From contig NZ_JACIJE010000001.1 in the NCBI RefSeq assembly GCF_014199195.1, positions 62,001-126,000 on the forward strand: a stretch of 64,000 nucleotides of DNA, given 5' to 3'. Positions 37,373-47,830 of this stretch are shown here, piece by piece. The notes below the pieces were generated by a model, which was not told where the DNA came from, made no database searches, and saw only the letters and a list, made by a program, of their open reading frames with translations. The stretch comes from Neoroseomonas alkaliterrae (GTDB lineage Bacteria > Pseudomonadota > Alphaproteobacteria > Acetobacterales > Acetobacteraceae). Each line of letters begins with the position of its first letter. Positions within the stretch are counted from its first letter, which is position 1. The position numbers were made by a program, and so were the translations under genes.

Positions 37373-37655
37373 GCCCTCAGACGGCGGGCGCCGGGCATCC
37401 GCCCGGCTTGCCTTCGCGTCTGGCGCTCGCGTTCCCGGCGCGGCTGATTGCCTGGGCGCGGGCGCGCCGTGCGCTCCCTGGTGGCGGCGGGGCCGCGATC
37501 CGAAGAGGTGGTGCGTGCGCGCAGCGCGCGTGTGCGGGCCACCTCCCTCGCTTGCCTTCGCGCCCTGCGCTCGCGTTCCCGGCGCGGCTGATTGCCTGGG
37601 CGCGCGCGCGCCGTGCGCTCCCTGGTCGCGGCGGAGCAGCGATCCGAGGAAGTGG
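37373..37655. repeat. Tandem intergenic repeat between the pseudouridine synthase gene and rsmD
   Basis: Two direct copies of a roughly 105-bp unit lie at 37407-37511 and 37551-37655 (period 144 bp). They differ at about nine positions by eye and share GCGTTCCCGGCGCGGCTGAT and GCCGTGCGCTCCCTGGT. At the left end, 37373-37390 is identical to 1059-1076 upstream of ccmE and places a GAGGG ribosome-binding site before rsmD. The period and two-copy number rule out CRISPR. The element looks like a mobile or amplified intergenic repeat. Confidence 0.7.
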
Positions 37656-37663
37656 CGGCCGGG

Positions 37664-38544
<881 letters not shown>

Positions 38545-38548
<4 letters not shown>

Positions 38549-39255
38549 CGGCAGGCCTCCACGAAGGCGGCGAAGATCGCGGGGTCGCGCGGATCCACCG
38601 CGTATTCCGGATGCCACTGCACGCCGAGCGCGAAGCGATGGCCCGGATGCTCCACGCCCTCGATCACGCCATCGGGGGCGACCGCGTTCACCACGCCCGA
38701 GCCGGCGCTCGCCACCGCCTGGTGATGGGCCGAGTTCACCGCCATGCGCGCGCTGCCCACGATGCGCGCGAGCAGCGTGCCCTCGGCGATCGCCACCTCG
38801 TGCCCCGGCTCGGTGCGCGGGTTCGGCTGCTCATGCGCGAGCGCACCCGCGACCTCGTCCGGGATGTGCTGGATCAGCGTCCCGCCGAAGGCGACGGCCA
38901 GCAATTGCTGCCCGCCGCAGATGCCGAGCACCGGCTTGTCGCGCGCCAGCGCCGCGCGCGTCGCGGCGAGTTCGAAATCCGTCCGCCCGGGCTTGAGCGT
39001 CACCTTGGGATGGGGCGGCCCGCCGCCCCACAGCGCCGGGTCCACGTCGAAGGCGCCGCCCGTGACCAGCAGCCCGTCCACCTCGTCGAGATAGGCCCCG
39101 GCCAGCGTGGGGTGGTGCGGCAGCGCCACCGGCAGCCCGCCCGCCGCGACGACCGCCGCGAAGTAGTTCTGGCGCAGCGCGTACCAGGGCAGTTTCGACC
39201 AGCCCCCGGCCGGCTCCGAATCCAACGTCACACCGATCAGCGGCCTGTCGCGCAT
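38545..39255 (-). CDS. Gamma-glutamyl-gamma-aminobutyrate hydrolase family protein (peptidase C26)
   Basis: A 236-aa class I glutamine-amidotransferase-like hydrolase. The nucleophile is Cys113 in GICGGQQLLAV and the His-Glu pair is in GVQWHPEYAVD. NSAHHQAV matches the PuuD group, which releases GABA from gamma-glutamyl-GABA in putrescine breakdown. No other puu genes lie here, so the substrate may be a different gamma-glutamyl amide. The start ATG at 39255 is unambiguous. It is translationally coupled to the pseudouridine synthase gene. Confidence 0.9.
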
Positions 39256-39331
39256 GGCTGCTTCCTAGAGCAGATCGGGCCGTGCGGGAAACCGCGCCGC
39301 CGCGCGGCCGCCCGCTTCCCGCCGGCCGGGA

Positions 39332-40204
39332 TCACCGGCCGAGCAGCCCGGCGAGCAGCGGATTGGCGAAGCGGCGTTCCCGGGTGACGGCGAGGAAGGT
39401 CTCGGTGATGCCCTCGAGCTGCGCGGCCACGACGAGCGCCCCTTGGGCGATCTCGTCCTGCACCACGATCGGCGGCAGCACCGCGAGGCCGAGATCCTCG
39501 CGCGCGAGCAGGCGCAGCATCGCCATGTCGTCGGCCTCCGCGGCGATCATTGGCGCGACGCCGAGCCGCGCGGCGAGCGCGTCGAAGGCGACGCGGATCG
39601 CCGTCTCGCGCGTCGGCAGCACCAGCGGCTCGGCGGCGAGCAGCGCGGCGAGGCCCCGCCCGCCCGCCCCCAGCCGCCGCGGATGGCCGACGAGGCTGAC
39701 GGGCTGCTCGGCCAGGCGATGCACGAGCCAGGGGCTCGCGGCATCGGCGGGGGGCGGCAGGTTGGTCAGCACCACGTCGAGGGCGAGCGCCTCGAGCCCG
39801 CGCAGGAGCTCCGCCTGGCTGCCCGAGCGCAGCACCACCTCGACATCCGCGCGCCCGATCAGCGGCCGCAGGAAGCGGAGCTGGAAGTTGCGCGAGAGCG
39901 TGGCCAGCGCGCCGACGCGCAGCGCCTGCCGCGCCCGGCCTGCCTCCCGCAGGATGGCGGAGAGATCCTCGGCGGTGCGGAAGATCACCTCCGCGTGGTC
40001 GAGCGCGACGCGGCCGGCCTCGGTCAGCACCAGGCGGCGTCCGCGCCGTTCGAACAGCGCGTGGCCGAGGCTGTCCTCCAGCGCCCGCACCTGGCTCGAC
40101 AGGGCCGAGGGCGAGATGTTCAGCCGGCGCGCGGCGCCGGTCAGCGTGCCGTCGGTGGCGATGGCGCGGAACAGCCGGAGATGATGGAGGTTGAGCGACG
40201 CCAT
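39332..40204 (-). CDS. LysR family regulator divergent from dabBA
   Basis: A 290-aa LysR-type regulator. The winged HTH lies at about residues 3-62 (LHHLRLFRAIATDGTLTGAARRLNISPSALSSQVRALEDSLGHALFERR) and is followed by a periplasmic-binding-like sensor domain. ATG at 40204 is preferred over an upstream frame because the HTH begins immediately. It is divergent from dabB with a LysR-type T-N11-A dyad between them, so it most likely controls the inorganic-carbon uptake operon. LysR genes beside dab operons and CbbR/CcmR-type regulators make this plausible; the co-inducer is unknown. Confidence 0.92.
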   Translation of the reverse strand: MASLNLHHLRLFRAIATDGTLTGAARRLNISPSALSSQVRALEDSLGHALFERRGRRLVLTEAGRVALDHAEVIFRTAEDLSAILREAGRARQALRVGALATLSRNFQLRFLRPLIGRADVEVVLRSGSQAELLRGLEALALDVVLTNLPPPADAASPWLVHRLAEQPVSLVGHPRRLGAGGRGLAALLAAEPLVLPTRETAIRVAFDALAARLGVAPMIAAEADDMAMLRLLAREDLGLAVLPPIVVQDEIAQGALVVAAQLEGITETFLAVTRERRFANPLLAGLLGR

Positions 40205-40206
40205 TA

Positions 40207-40221
40207 TTCGATCATATAGAA
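40207..40221. promoter_or_regulatory. LysR-type box in the lysR-dabB intergenic region
   Basis: TTCGATCATATAGAA is a dyad TTC-N9-GAA that contains the T-N11-A core expected for a LysR regulator. It starts 3 bp upstream of the lysR start codon, so binding would also repress lysR itself. It lies 18 bp upstream of a perfect -10 hexamer for dabB, overlapping the -35 position. Confidence 0.5.
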
Positions 40222-40238
40222 CGTTTACTCGCAAAACA

Positions 40239-40244
40239 TATAAT
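40239..40244 (+). promoter_or_regulatory. Putative -10 element of the dabBA promoter
   Basis: TATAAT, a perfect sigma-70 -10 hexamer, sits in an AT-rich island 58 bp before dabB, in a genome where such words are rare. No good -35 is found at 17 bp, as is usual for activator-dependent promoters; the LysR box covers that place. Confidence 0.45.
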
Positions 40245-40302
40245 TTTCTCGAAGTGTTTCAACGGCTACCTCCGGCGCCGTCCAGCCTCGACGGAGCCGG
40301 AG

Positions 40303-41865
40303 ATGACCAGCCTGCCGCCCCTGTCCCTTGCCGCGCCGCTCGTGCTCCTCGCCGCCGCGGCCTTCGCCCTGGCCCGCCCCGGCCGTCGCCCGGGCGGGCT
40401 GCCGCGGCTCGCGGAGGCGGCGGCGCTGGCCGCCCTCGCCCTCGCCGGGGCGGGGGTCGTCCAGCTGATCGCCGCCGGCGGCGGAACCTTCGGCATCGGC
40501 CGCGGCGCGGGGCTGCTCGCCATCCGGCTCGACGCCGTCTCGGCGACGATGGCGCTGCTCGTCGCCTTCGTCGGCTGGGTGGTGGTGCGCTACGCCCGCA
40601 GCTACCTCGACGGCGATGCGCGGGAAGGGGCGTTCCACGGCCTGCTGCTCGCCACCCTCGGCGCGGTGCTGCTGCTCGTGCAGGCGGGCAGCCTCGCGGT
40701 GCTGGTGCTCGCCTTCCTCGCGGTGGGGGCGGGGCTGCGGCTGCTCCTGCTGCACTACCGCGAGAGGCCGGAGGCGCGGCGGGCGGCGGCGAAGTTCGCG
40801 CTGGTGTGGGGCGCGGGCGATGCGGCGCTGGTCGTCGCCGCCGGCCTGCTCTGGGCGGCCTTCGGCACGGCGGACCTCGCGCGCATCTCGGCCGCCGCGG
40901 CGGGCGGGCTGCCGCCGGCCGCACAGCTGGCGGTCGGCTTCCTCGTCCTCGCCGCGCTGCTCAAGACGGCGGCCTTCCCCCTGCACGGCTGGCTCACCGA
41001 GGTGATGGAGGCGCCCACGCCCGTCTCCGCCCTGCTCCATGCGGGCATCATCAATGGCGGCGGCTTCCTGATGATCCGGCTGGCCGATCTCGTGCAGGCG
41101 AGCACGGGCGCGATGGCCGCCCTCGTCATGCTCGGCGGCCTCACCGCGCTGTTCGGCGCGGCGGTGATGCTGACGCAGAGCGCGGTCAAGACGTCGCTCG
41201 CCTGGTCCACCGTCAGCCAGATGGGCTTCATGCTGCTGCAATGCGGGCTCGGGCTCTGGACGCTCGCGCTCCTGCACATCGTCGCCCATTCGCTCTACAA
41301 GGCGCATGCCTTCCTCGGCTCGGGCACGGCGGTGGCGGCGGTGAACGCCATCCGCAAGCCGGGGCCGGTGGCCATTCCCGGGCGCGGGGCGGTGGTGCGC
41401 TCCTTCGCGCTGGCGCTGCTGCTCTATGCCGCGGTCGCCGCAGGCTTCGCCGTGGCGGTCGGCGGCAAGTCGGCCCAGGCGCTCGCGCTCGGCGCCATCC
41501 TGATCTTCGGCGTCGCCTATCTCGTCGCGCAGGGCATGGCGGATGCCGCGCCGCGGGATCTCTCGCGTCGCACCTTCGCCGCCTCGGCCGGCGTCGCCGT
41601 CGCCTATTTCGGCTTCCATGTCCTGGCCGAGGCGCTGTGGGGCGCCGGCCTGCCCGCCCCGCCCGCCCCCGGCGCGCTGGAATGGGCGCTGATCGTGCTC
41701 GCGCTCGGCTCCTTCGGGCTGGTCGCGCTGGCGCAGGCGCTGTTCCCGCACTGGGCGCACCACCCGGCCTCGGCGGGGCTGCGCGTGCACCTCGCCAACG
41801 GCTTCTACCTCAACGCGCTGCTCGACCGGGTGATCGGCGGGCTGCGGACCGCGAAACCCCTCTGA
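40303..41865 (+). CDS. dabB: DabB, NuoL-like proton-channel subunit of an inorganic-carbon transporter
   Basis: A 520-aa membrane protein with about 13-14 helices of the NADH-quinone oxidoreductase chain 5/Mrp antiporter family. Segments [38 protein letters not shown] and [21 protein letters not shown]-like [19 protein letters not shown] carry the conserved charged and His residues of the proton path. There are no other nuo genes here. Coupling to dabA 25 bp downstream identifies it as DabB, which uses the cation gradient to drive DabA. ATG at 40303 follows GGAGCCGGAG. The known DAB systems serve CO2 concentration in autotrophs and carbonic-anhydrase-poor heterotrophs. Confidence 0.93.
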   Translation: MTSLPPLSLAAPLVLLAAAAFALARPGRRPGGLPRLAEAAALAALALAGAGVVQLIAAGGGTFGIGRGAGLLAIRLDAVSATMALLVAFVGWVVVRYARSYLDGDAREGAFHGLLLATLGAVLLLVQAGSLAVLVLAFLAVGAGLRLLLLHYRERPEARRAAAKFALVWGAGDAALVVAAGLLWAAFGTADLARISAAAAGGLPPAAQLAVGFLVLAALLKTAAFPLHGWLTEVMEAPTPVSALLHAGIINGGGFLMIRLADLVQASTGAMAALVMLGGLTALFGAAVMLTQSAVKTSLAWSTVSQMGFMLLQCGLGLWTLALLHIVAHSLYKAHAFLGSGTAVAAVNAIRKPGPVAIPGRGAVVRSFALALLLYAAVAAGFAVAVGGKSAQALALGAILIFGVAYLVAQGMADAAPRDLSRRTFAASAGVAVAYFGFHVLAEALWGAGLPAPPAPGALEWALIVLALGSFGLVALAQALFPHWAHHPASAGLRVHLANGFYLNALLDRVIGGLRTAKPL

Positions 41866-41890
41866 CACGCCCAGACGCGCGGAGACGCCC

Positions 41891-44257
41891 ATGCTCGCCA
41901 AGGCCCTCGACATCGCCCCCGCCCGCGTCGCCGGGCTGCTCGCCGCCGCCGAGGCCGCGGCGCGGGCGATCCCGCCCGCCTTCCCGCTCGACGCGACGGT
42001 GGCGGTGAACCCCTTCCTCGGCCAGACCGGGGAGGACCTCGCCACCTGTGCCGCGCGCCTCGCCCGCGTGGCCGGGATGCGGGTGACCCGCCGGCGCGCC
42101 GACTACGCCGCGGACCTCGCCGCCGGCAGGATCGCGCGGGAGGACCTCGCCGCGGCGCTCGCCGCCTCTGCCTCGCCGCTGAAGCCGCGCGACCTTGCCG
42201 CGCTGGAGGCCCGGCTCGCGGAGGAGGGCCCGGCGCCGCGGGCGCTGCCCACCGTGGCCGACCTCGCGGCGACGGCGGACGGGACGGACTGGCCGGCGGT
42301 GATCGCGCGGAGCTTCGGCCTCTGGGCCGCCGGGCATTTCGACCGCGGCCAGGCGCTGTGGTCGCCCGCCCCGGGCAGGACCGCCTTCGCCGCCTGGCGG
42401 GAATGGGCCACCCACGACCTGACGCCCGAGGTCGCCGGCCTCGCGGGCTTCTGCGCGCATGTCGCCGCCGCCCCCGACACGCCCGAGCGCGCCATCCTGC
42501 GCGCGGCCGACCGGCTCGGCATCGGGGAAGCGGCCGCGCCCACCGCCTTCCACCGGCTGCTGACCGAGCTCGGCGGCTGGGCGCAGCATGCCCGCTGGCT
42601 GCTGTGGCAGGCCGAGCTCGAGGGCGGCACCGACGGCACGCTGACCGACCTGCTCGCCATCCGGCTGGTGTGGGAGGAGGCGCTGCTCGCCCACGCGCCC
42701 GCGGTCGCGGCGGACTGGGCGGCGACCCTCGCCGCCCATGCCGCGCCCGTCGCGCCGACGGCGGACCAGGTGCTGGACGCCATCCTGCAGGAGGCCTCCG
42801 AGCGCGCCTACCAGCGGCGCCTCGCCGCCGCCCTGGCGGGTGCCGCGCCGCGGTCGGGCCGGCCGGCGCTGCAGGCGGTGTTCTGCATCGATGTCCGCTC
42901 CGAGGTCTTCCGCCGGGCCCTCGAACGCCTCGATCCGGGGATCGAGACCAAGGGCTTCGCGGGCTTCTTCGGGCTGGCGGTGTCGCATCGCCCGCATGGC
43001 ACCGACGCGGCGCAGGCGCATCTGCCGGTGCTGCTGACGCCGGCCCTCGCCTCGACGAGCCATGCCGCGCCGGCGGAGGAACATGCCCGGCGGATCGCGG
43101 CGCGCACCACCCGCGCCTGGGGGCGGTTCCGGCAGGCGGCGGTCTCCTCCTTCGCCTTCGTCGAGGCGGCGGGCCTCGCCTATGCGGGCAAGCTGGTGAA
43201 GGACGCGCTGGGCCTCTCGCTCCGCTGCGAGGCCGAGCCCGCGCCGCGCTTCGAGCCCGGGCTGACGGCGGCGCAGAAGGCCGCCGCGGCGGCGGCCGTG
43301 CTGAAGGCGATGAGCATGACGGCAGGCCATGCGCCGCTCGTGCTGCTGCTCGGCCACGGCGCCCGCGTCGCCAACAACCCGCACGAGAGCGCCTATCACT
43401 GCGGCGCCTGCGGCGGGCAGACCGGCGCGGTCTCGGCGCGGCTGCTCGCACGGCTGCTGAACGACCCCGAGACGCGCGCGGGCCTTCCCGCCCACGGCAT
43501 CGCCCTGCCCGAGGACACCGTGTTCGTCGCCGGCCTGCACGAGACCACGACCGACAGCGTGACGCTGTTCGACGCCCCGCAGGGCGCGGCGGGTCTCGAT
43601 CGGGCGCGGGCCTGGCTCGCGCAGGCGGGGGCGATGGCGCGGGCCGAGCGGGCGCTGCGCCTGCCGGGGGCCACGCCCGCCACGGTGGCCGGCCGCGCGC
43701 GGAACTGGGCCGAGATCCGGCCCGAATGGGGGCTCGCCGGCTGCGCCGCCTTCATCGCCGCCCCGCGCGGCGCCACCGCCGGGGCCGATCTCGGCGGCCG
43801 CGCCTTCCTGCACGACTACGACTGGCGGGCGGATGAGGGCTTCGCCACGCTGGAGCTGGTCCTGACCGCGCCGGTGGTGGTGGCGAGCTGGATCAGCCTG
43901 CAATACTACGGCTCGACGGTCGCGCCCGAGGCCTTCGGCGGCGGCAACAAGCTGATCCACAACGTCACCGGCGGCATCGGCGTGGTGGAGGGCAATGGCG
44001 GCATGCTGCGTGCCGGCCTGCCCTGGCAGGCGGTGCATGACGGCGAGCGCCTCGCGCATGAGCCGCACCGGCTCTCGGTGCTGGTCGAGGCGCCGCCGGC
44101 GGCCATCGCCGATATCCTCGCCCGCCATCCCGGCGTGCGCGCGCTGTTCGACAATGGCTGGCTGCATCTGCTCGTGCTCGAACAGGGCCGCATCGCCCAC
44201 CGCTACCGCCCGGGCCTCGCCTGGGAGGCGGCGGAGGAGTTCGCGCGCGCGGCGTGA
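41891..44257 (+). CDS. dabA: DabA (DUF2309), zinc-dependent CO2 hydration subunit of an inorganic-carbon transporter
   Basis: A 788-aa protein of the DUF2309/UPF0753 family. The beta-carbonic-anhydrase-like zinc site is complete: Cys332 and Asp334 in FCIDVRSE, His489 in [13 protein letters not shown], and Cys504 in YHCGACGG. The 15-residue His-Cys spacing equals that of Halothiobacillus DabA (H524/C539). The family ETTTD and [22 protein letters not shown] motifs are present. In the DAB model, DabA hydrates CO2 to bicarbonate in the cytoplasm in one direction, powered through DabB. It follows dabB after 25 bp. About 350 bp without a gene follow. Confidence 0.95.
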   Translation: MLAKALDIAPARVAGLLAAAEAAARAIPPAFPLDATVAVNPFLGQTGEDLATCAARLARVAGMRVTRRRADYAADLAAGRIAREDLAAALAASASPLKPRDLAALEARLAEEGPAPRALPTVADLAATADGTDWPAVIARSFGLWAAGHFDRGQALWSPAPGRTAFAAWREWATHDLTPEVAGLAGFCAHVAAAPDTPERAILRAADRLGIGEAAAPTAFHRLLTELGGWAQHARWLLWQAELEGGTDGTLTDLLAIRLVWEEALLAHAPAVAADWAATLAAHAAPVAPTADQVLDAILQEASERAYQRRLAAALAGAAPRSGRPALQAVFCIDVRSEVFRRALERLDPGIETKGFAGFFGLAVSHRPHGTDAAQAHLPVLLTPALASTSHAAPAEEHARRIAARTTRAWGRFRQAAVSSFAFVEAAGLAYAGKLVKDALGLSLRCEAEPAPRFEPGLTAAQKAAAAAAVLKAMSMTAGHAPLVLLLGHGARVANNPHESAYHCGACGGQTGAVSARLLARLLNDPETRAGLPAHGIALPEDTVFVAGLHETTTDSVTLFDAPQGAAGLDRARAWLAQAGAMARAERALRLPGATPATVAGRARNWAEIRPEWGLAGCAAFIAAPRGATAGADLGGRAFLHDYDWRADEGFATLELVLTAPVVVASWISLQYYGSTVAPEAFGGGNKLIHNVTGGIGVVEGNGGMLRAGLPWQAVHDGERLAHEPHRLSVLVEAPPAAIADILARHPGVRALFDNGWLHLLVLEQGRIAHRYRPGLAWEAAEEFARAA

Positions 44258-44614
44258 TGCCCGGCGGGCGCCGGAGCGAGCTTCACCGGCGGGGCTCCCG
44301 CCTTCCATTTCGCGCGGTTTCCCGTCGGCGCCGCGCGCGATCCCGGCGGGTGCAACATCCCGCCGGCATGGGCCGCGGCCAGCCTGGCGCCGCCGGCTGA
44401 GGGCGATGGCGGGCGGCGTGCCGGCTGCGGTGCCATACGCGCGCCGGCCGGTGAAGCCTGCAGGACCTCGCGGGATCGGAGGTGCCCTGCCCCGCGGCAC
44501 GGCGCGTCGGCCCATCGCGACGGAGGGCGGGGAGCGTGCGCCCGCCGCGCGGCCGGCCCGCGGCTGCGCGAAGGCCCTCGGAACCCGCGGGCGTGCGCGC
44601 TACATCGCCGCGGC
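44258..44614. other. Intergenic region dabA-rRNA methyltransferase gene
   Basis: These 357 bp hold no convincing gene on either strand. The sequence is GC-rich with several short inverted repeats, such as the CCCGGCGGGCGCCGG area at 44261 and GGCGCCGCCGG near 44390, that may terminate dabBA transcription. No promoter stands out before the methyltransferase gene. Confidence 0.4.
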
Positions 44615-45730
44615 ATGCCCCGAGACCAGGATTTCGAGATCTTCCTCGCCACCGCCCCGGGCCTCGAGCCCGTGCTGGCCGAGGAGGTCCGCCTCAAGGG
44701 CTTCAAGCGGCCGAGGACCGTGCCCGGCGGCGTCCTCACCCGCGGCGGCTGGCCCGAGGTCTGGCGCGCCAATCTCTGGATCCGCGGCGCGAACCGCGTC
44801 CTCGCGCGCCTGGCGGCCTTTCCCGTCACCCATCTCGCGCAGCTCGACGCCCGCGCCCGCGCCATGCCCTGGCGCGACTGGCTGCGGCCCGACATCCCCT
44901 TCCGCGTCGAGGCCAGCTGCACGAAGTCGCGCATCTACCACTCGGGCGCGGCGGCGGAACGCATCGCCAGGGCCATCCGCGCCGCGACCGGCGCGACGGA
45001 GGACCCCGGGGCGGAGGTCGCCGTCATGGCCCGCCTGGACCACGATCTCTGCACCATCAGCCTCGACACCTCGGGCGAGCCGCTGCACAAGCGCGGCTTC
45101 AAGGCGGAGGTGAACGCCGCCCCGCTGCGCGAGACGCTTGCCGCGCTGTTCCTGCGGCGATGCGGCTTCGACGGGAGCGAGCCGGTCCTCGACCCGATGT
45201 GCGGCTCCGGCACCTTCGTGATCGAGGCCGCGGAGATCGCCGCGCGCCTCAACCCCGGCCGCGCCCGGGCCTTCGCCTTCGAACGCCTCGCCACCTTCGA
45301 TGCCGCGGCCTGGGAGCGCATGCGCGCGGCCAATCCCGGCCGCGTCCCGGCGGTGCGGTTCCATGGCAGCGACCGCGACGCCGGCGCCGTCGCCATGAGC
45401 CGCGCCAATGCCGAACGCGCCGGTGTCGCGGCCTGGACCAGCTTCCGCCAGGCCCCGGTCAGCGAGGCCCGGCCGCCGGAGGGCCCGCCCGGCCTCGTCA
45501 TGGTCAACCCGCCCTATGGCGGGCGCCTTGGCGAGGCGCGCGGCCTCGCGCCGCTCTACCAGGCGCTCGGGCGCACGCTGGCGGCGCATTTCAGGGGCTG
45601 GCGCGTCGGACTCGTCGCCGCCGATGCGCGCCTCGCCCGCGCGACCGGCCTGCCCTTCCTGCCGGGCGACCCCCCGGTGCCGCATGGGGGGCTGCGGGTG
45701 CGGCTGTTCCGGACGGCGGCGCTGGAGTGA
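44615..45730 (+). CDS. THUMP-domain RNA methyltransferase (RlmL/YpsC-like)
   Basis: A 371-aa protein: an N-terminal ferredoxin-like/THUMP region (residues about 1-165, FEIFLATAPGLEPVLAEEVRLKGFK, ending SLDTSGEPLHKRGFK) followed by a SAM-dependent methyltransferase domain with LDPMCGSGTFVIEAA and the catalytic NPPYGGRLGE. This matches the N-terminal half of RlmL, which makes m2G2445 in 23S rRNA, and Gram-positive YpsC; the RlmK half is absent. ATG at 44615 fits the family start. Confidence 0.93.
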   Translation: MPRDQDFEIFLATAPGLEPVLAEEVRLKGFKRPRTVPGGVLTRGGWPEVWRANLWIRGANRVLARLAAFPVTHLAQLDARARAMPWRDWLRPDIPFRVEASCTKSRIYHSGAAAERIARAIRAATGATEDPGAEVAVMARLDHDLCTISLDTSGEPLHKRGFKAEVNAAPLRETLAALFLRRCGFDGSEPVLDPMCGSGTFVIEAAEIAARLNPGRARAFAFERLATFDAAAWERMRAANPGRVPAVRFHGSDRDAGAVAMSRANAERAGVAAWTSFRQAPVSEARPPEGPPGLVMVNPPYGGRLGEARGLAPLYQALGRTLAAHFRGWRVGLVAADARLARATGLPFLPGDPPVPHGGLRVRLFRTAALE

Positions 45731-45841
45731 GACACGGGCGCGGCTGGGGAGGGCGGCCGCGGCGCCGGGTCCATCGCGGCGGAGGAACGCCGCTCGCAGC
45801 CCGGCCGGTTCGGCCCCGCCCCGCCGGATGCGGGGGTTCGG

Positions 45842-47116
45842 TCAGTTCCCCGCCGCCGGCGCGGCGGCGCGCGCGGGAAGCCGCCACCGCCCGCCCCGCG
45901 CGCGCTGCAGCAGCCACAGCGCGATGGCGAGGTTGACGACGTTCCAGCCGATCCCGTTCCACATCGCCGCCTGATAGGACCCCGTGGCGTCGAAGATGGC
46001 GCCCGCCATCCAGCCGCCGAGCGCCATGCCCACCAGCGTCGAGGACAGCGCGATGCCCACGCGCGTGCCCGCCTGCCGCGGCGGGAAATGCTCCCGCACG
46101 ATCATGGCGTAGGACGGCACGATGCCGCCCTGAAACAGCCCGAACACCGCGCTGACGGCGAACAGCGCCACCATCCCGTCCGCCGGCAGGAACAGGAACA
46201 GCGCGACGCCCTGCAGCGCCGAGCCCAGCACCAGCGTGCGGATCCCGCCGATCCGGTCCATCACCATGCCGAACACGAGGCGCGAGACGATGCCGGTGGC
46301 GAGCATGACCGATAGCATCTCCGCCCCGCGCTGCGCGCCGAAGCCGAGATCGACGCAATAGGCGACGATATGCACCTGCGGCATAGCCATCGCCACGCAG
46401 CAGGCCACGCCCGCGAAGCCCAGCACCGCCTGCAGAGCATTGGGCGACATGCCGAGCGGCCGGGCCGGCGCCTCGCCGCCCGGGGCGGCTGGCGGCGCCT
46501 GCCCGGCGGACGGCCGCGCGGCCGGGGCGGGCATGGGCGGCCGGCGGCGCAGCAGCAGCGCCAGCGGCACCATCAGCACCACGCAGGTGAGGCCCATGGC
46601 GAGATGCGCGTTGCGCCAGCCGATGGTCGCGATGCCCCATTGCAGCAGCGGCGGCCAGACCGTGCCGGCGAAGTAGTTGCCCGATGCCGCCAGCGCCACC
46701 GCGATGCCGCGGCGCCTCTCGAACCACAGCGAGACATCGGCGATCAGTGGCCCGAACACGGCGGCGGCGCCGAAGCAGCCCATCAGCACGCCATAGGCGA
46801 GGCCGAAGACGAGCAGGCTCGGCGCCATCGCCGCCGCCACGCCGCCCAGCGCGAGGGAGACCGCGCCGATCAGCGCCGGCACCATCACGCCGAAGCGGTC
46901 CGCGAGGCGGCCCATCAGCACGCCGCCAACCACGAAGCCCACCATCGTCATGGTGTAGGGCAGGGAGGCGCCCGCGCGCGCGGTGCCGAACTCCGCCTGC
47001 ACCGCCGGCAGCACCACCACCACCGACCACATCGGCGCGCTGCCGAGCATCGAGAGCATGACCGCCGCCGCCAGCCGCCCCCAGGCGGTGCGCGAATCCG
47101 TCAGCGCCTCAGCCAC
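45842..47116 (-). CDS. MFS transporter (oxalate/formate or monocarboxylate type)
   Basis: A 424-aa major facilitator with 12 predicted helices. The loop 2-3 signature is GRLADRFGVMVP and the loop 8-9 copy GMVMDRIGGIRT. A Pro/Ala-rich cytoplasmic loop at about residues 195-220 joins the halves. The ERRRGIAVALAASGNYFAGTVWPPLLQ stretch is typical of the monocarboxylate/oxalate-formate antiporter branch, so an organic-acid substrate is likely. GTG start at 47116. It lies downstream of an ArsR repressor on the same strand, but 340 bp intervene. Confidence 0.9.
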   Translation of the reverse strand: MAEALTDSRTAWGRLAAAVMLSMLGSAPMWSVVVVLPAVQAEFGTARAGASLPYTMTMVGFVVGGVLMGRLADRFGVMVPALIGAVSLALGGVAAAMAPSLLVFGLAYGVLMGCFGAAAVFGPLIADVSLWFERRRGIAVALAASGNYFAGTVWPPLLQWGIATIGWRNAHLAMGLTCVVLMVPLALLLRRRPPMPAPAARPSAGQAPPAAPGGEAPARPLGMSPNALQAVLGFAGVACCVAMAMPQVHIVAYCVDLGFGAQRGAEMLSVMLATGIVSRLVFGMVMDRIGGIRTLVLGSALQGVALFLFLPADGMVALFAVSAVFGLFQGGIVPSYAMIVREHFPPRQAGTRVGIALSSTLVGMALGGWMAGAIFDATGSYQAAMWNGIGWNVVNLAIALWLLQRARGGRWRLPARAAAPAAGN

Positions 47117-47456
47117 GATGATCCGTCACGGCGTTCCCTCCCGGCCCGGGCAGCATGGCAGCGCGGGCGGCGGCGCGCCATGGCGTGGCGCTCATGGCGC
47201 CATGCGCGCCGCGCCCGGGAGGCTTTCGGAGCGGAGGTTCGGCGGCTTGCCGTGATCGCGGGTGGATGGCGCGGGCCGACGTCAGGCTGGCGGCCGCGCC
47301 GTCCGGGGTGTTCGCGAAGGCCACGCCTCGTGTCCAGGGAAGGAACCGCCGGGCCTTTCGCCCGCCGGCATCATCCGCGGGGCTGGCGGGGCGGCCGCGC
47401 GCGACATCAGGGGCGGAGGCGAGGCGGCGAAGGGCCTGGCCTTCGTCCGCCGGGCG
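47117..47456. other. Intergenic region arsR-MFS with strong hairpin and repeat copy
   Basis: No gene is seen in these 340 bp. A strong imperfect stem lies at 47170-47212, with arms at 47170-47185 and 47198-47212 pairing over 15 bp around one bulged C and a 12-nt loop. The stretch 47356-47402 resembles 36590-36636 beyond mutL. The stem could terminate the ArsR transcript or form part of the MFS leader. Confidence 0.5.
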
Positions 47457-47801
47457 TCAGTCCTCGGCGCCGCAGAATACCTCGTGCAGCGTGGCCATGA
47501 TGCGGGCCACGCGCGGGTCGGCGATCCGGTAGAAGATGGTGGTGCCGTTGCGCCGCGTCGCGACCAGCCCGTCCTCGCGCAGCTTCGCCAGATGCTGGGA
47601 CATGGCCGGCTGCGACAGGCCTGCGCGGGTGGCGAGCCGCCCCACCGGCGCCTCGCCCTCGGCGATCAGGGTGCAGAGCACCATCAGCCGGCGCTCGCTC
47701 GCGAGCAGGCGCAGCATCGCGGCCGCGGCGGCGGCGTGCTCCTCCATCTCAGCGGCGGCTGAGTGGTTCGTGGCGACGACCGCCTCGGTGATAGTCTCCA
47801 T
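47457..47801 (-). CDS. ArsR family repressor, BigR/SqrR-like
   Basis: A 114-aa winged-helix repressor. The recognition helix is LSQPAMSQHLAKLREDGLV, followed by a wing RRNGTTIFYRI. Cys43 (MVLCTL) and Cys110 (HEVFC) stand at the two positions used as a dithiol sensor by SqrR, BigR and YgaV, 67 residues apart against 66 in those proteins. Such repressors respond to persulphide or oxidants. ATG at 47801 is chosen over a longer frame because the family begins there and a dyad lies just upstream. It is divergent from the deacetylase pair, which it might control; no sulphide-quinone reductase gene is seen. Confidence 0.85.
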   Translation of the reverse strand: METITEAVVATNHSAAAEMEEHAAAAAAMLRLLASERRLMVLCTLIAEGEAPVGRLATRAGLSQPAMSQHLAKLREDGLVATRRNGTTIFYRIADPRVARIMATLHEVFCGAED

Positions 47802-47811
47802 CTGTCGCTCC

Positions 47812-47830
47812 GAATGGCGTGCCGGCATTC
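47812..47830. promoter_or_regulatory. Operator-like dyad upstream of the ArsR gene
   Basis: GAATGGCGTGCCGGCATTC pairs at seven of nine positions around its centre and ends 11 bp before the arsR start codon. That is the expected place for an autoregulatory ArsR operator. The remaining intergenic DNA up to 48098 has an AT-rich patch (CTAATTTACGG near 47920) but no gene. Confidence 0.4.

Noticed and set aside
37407-37655. Possible CRISPR or tRNA-like repeat array
   Set aside because: Only two copies with a 105-bp unit and 144-bp period; spacers and repeat lengths do not fit CRISPR and no cas gene is present.
40303-41865. dabB as a true NADH dehydrogenase (nuoL) or Mrp antiporter gene
   Set aside because: No other nuo or mrp gene is adjacent, and it is paired 25 bp from a DUF2309/DabA gene.
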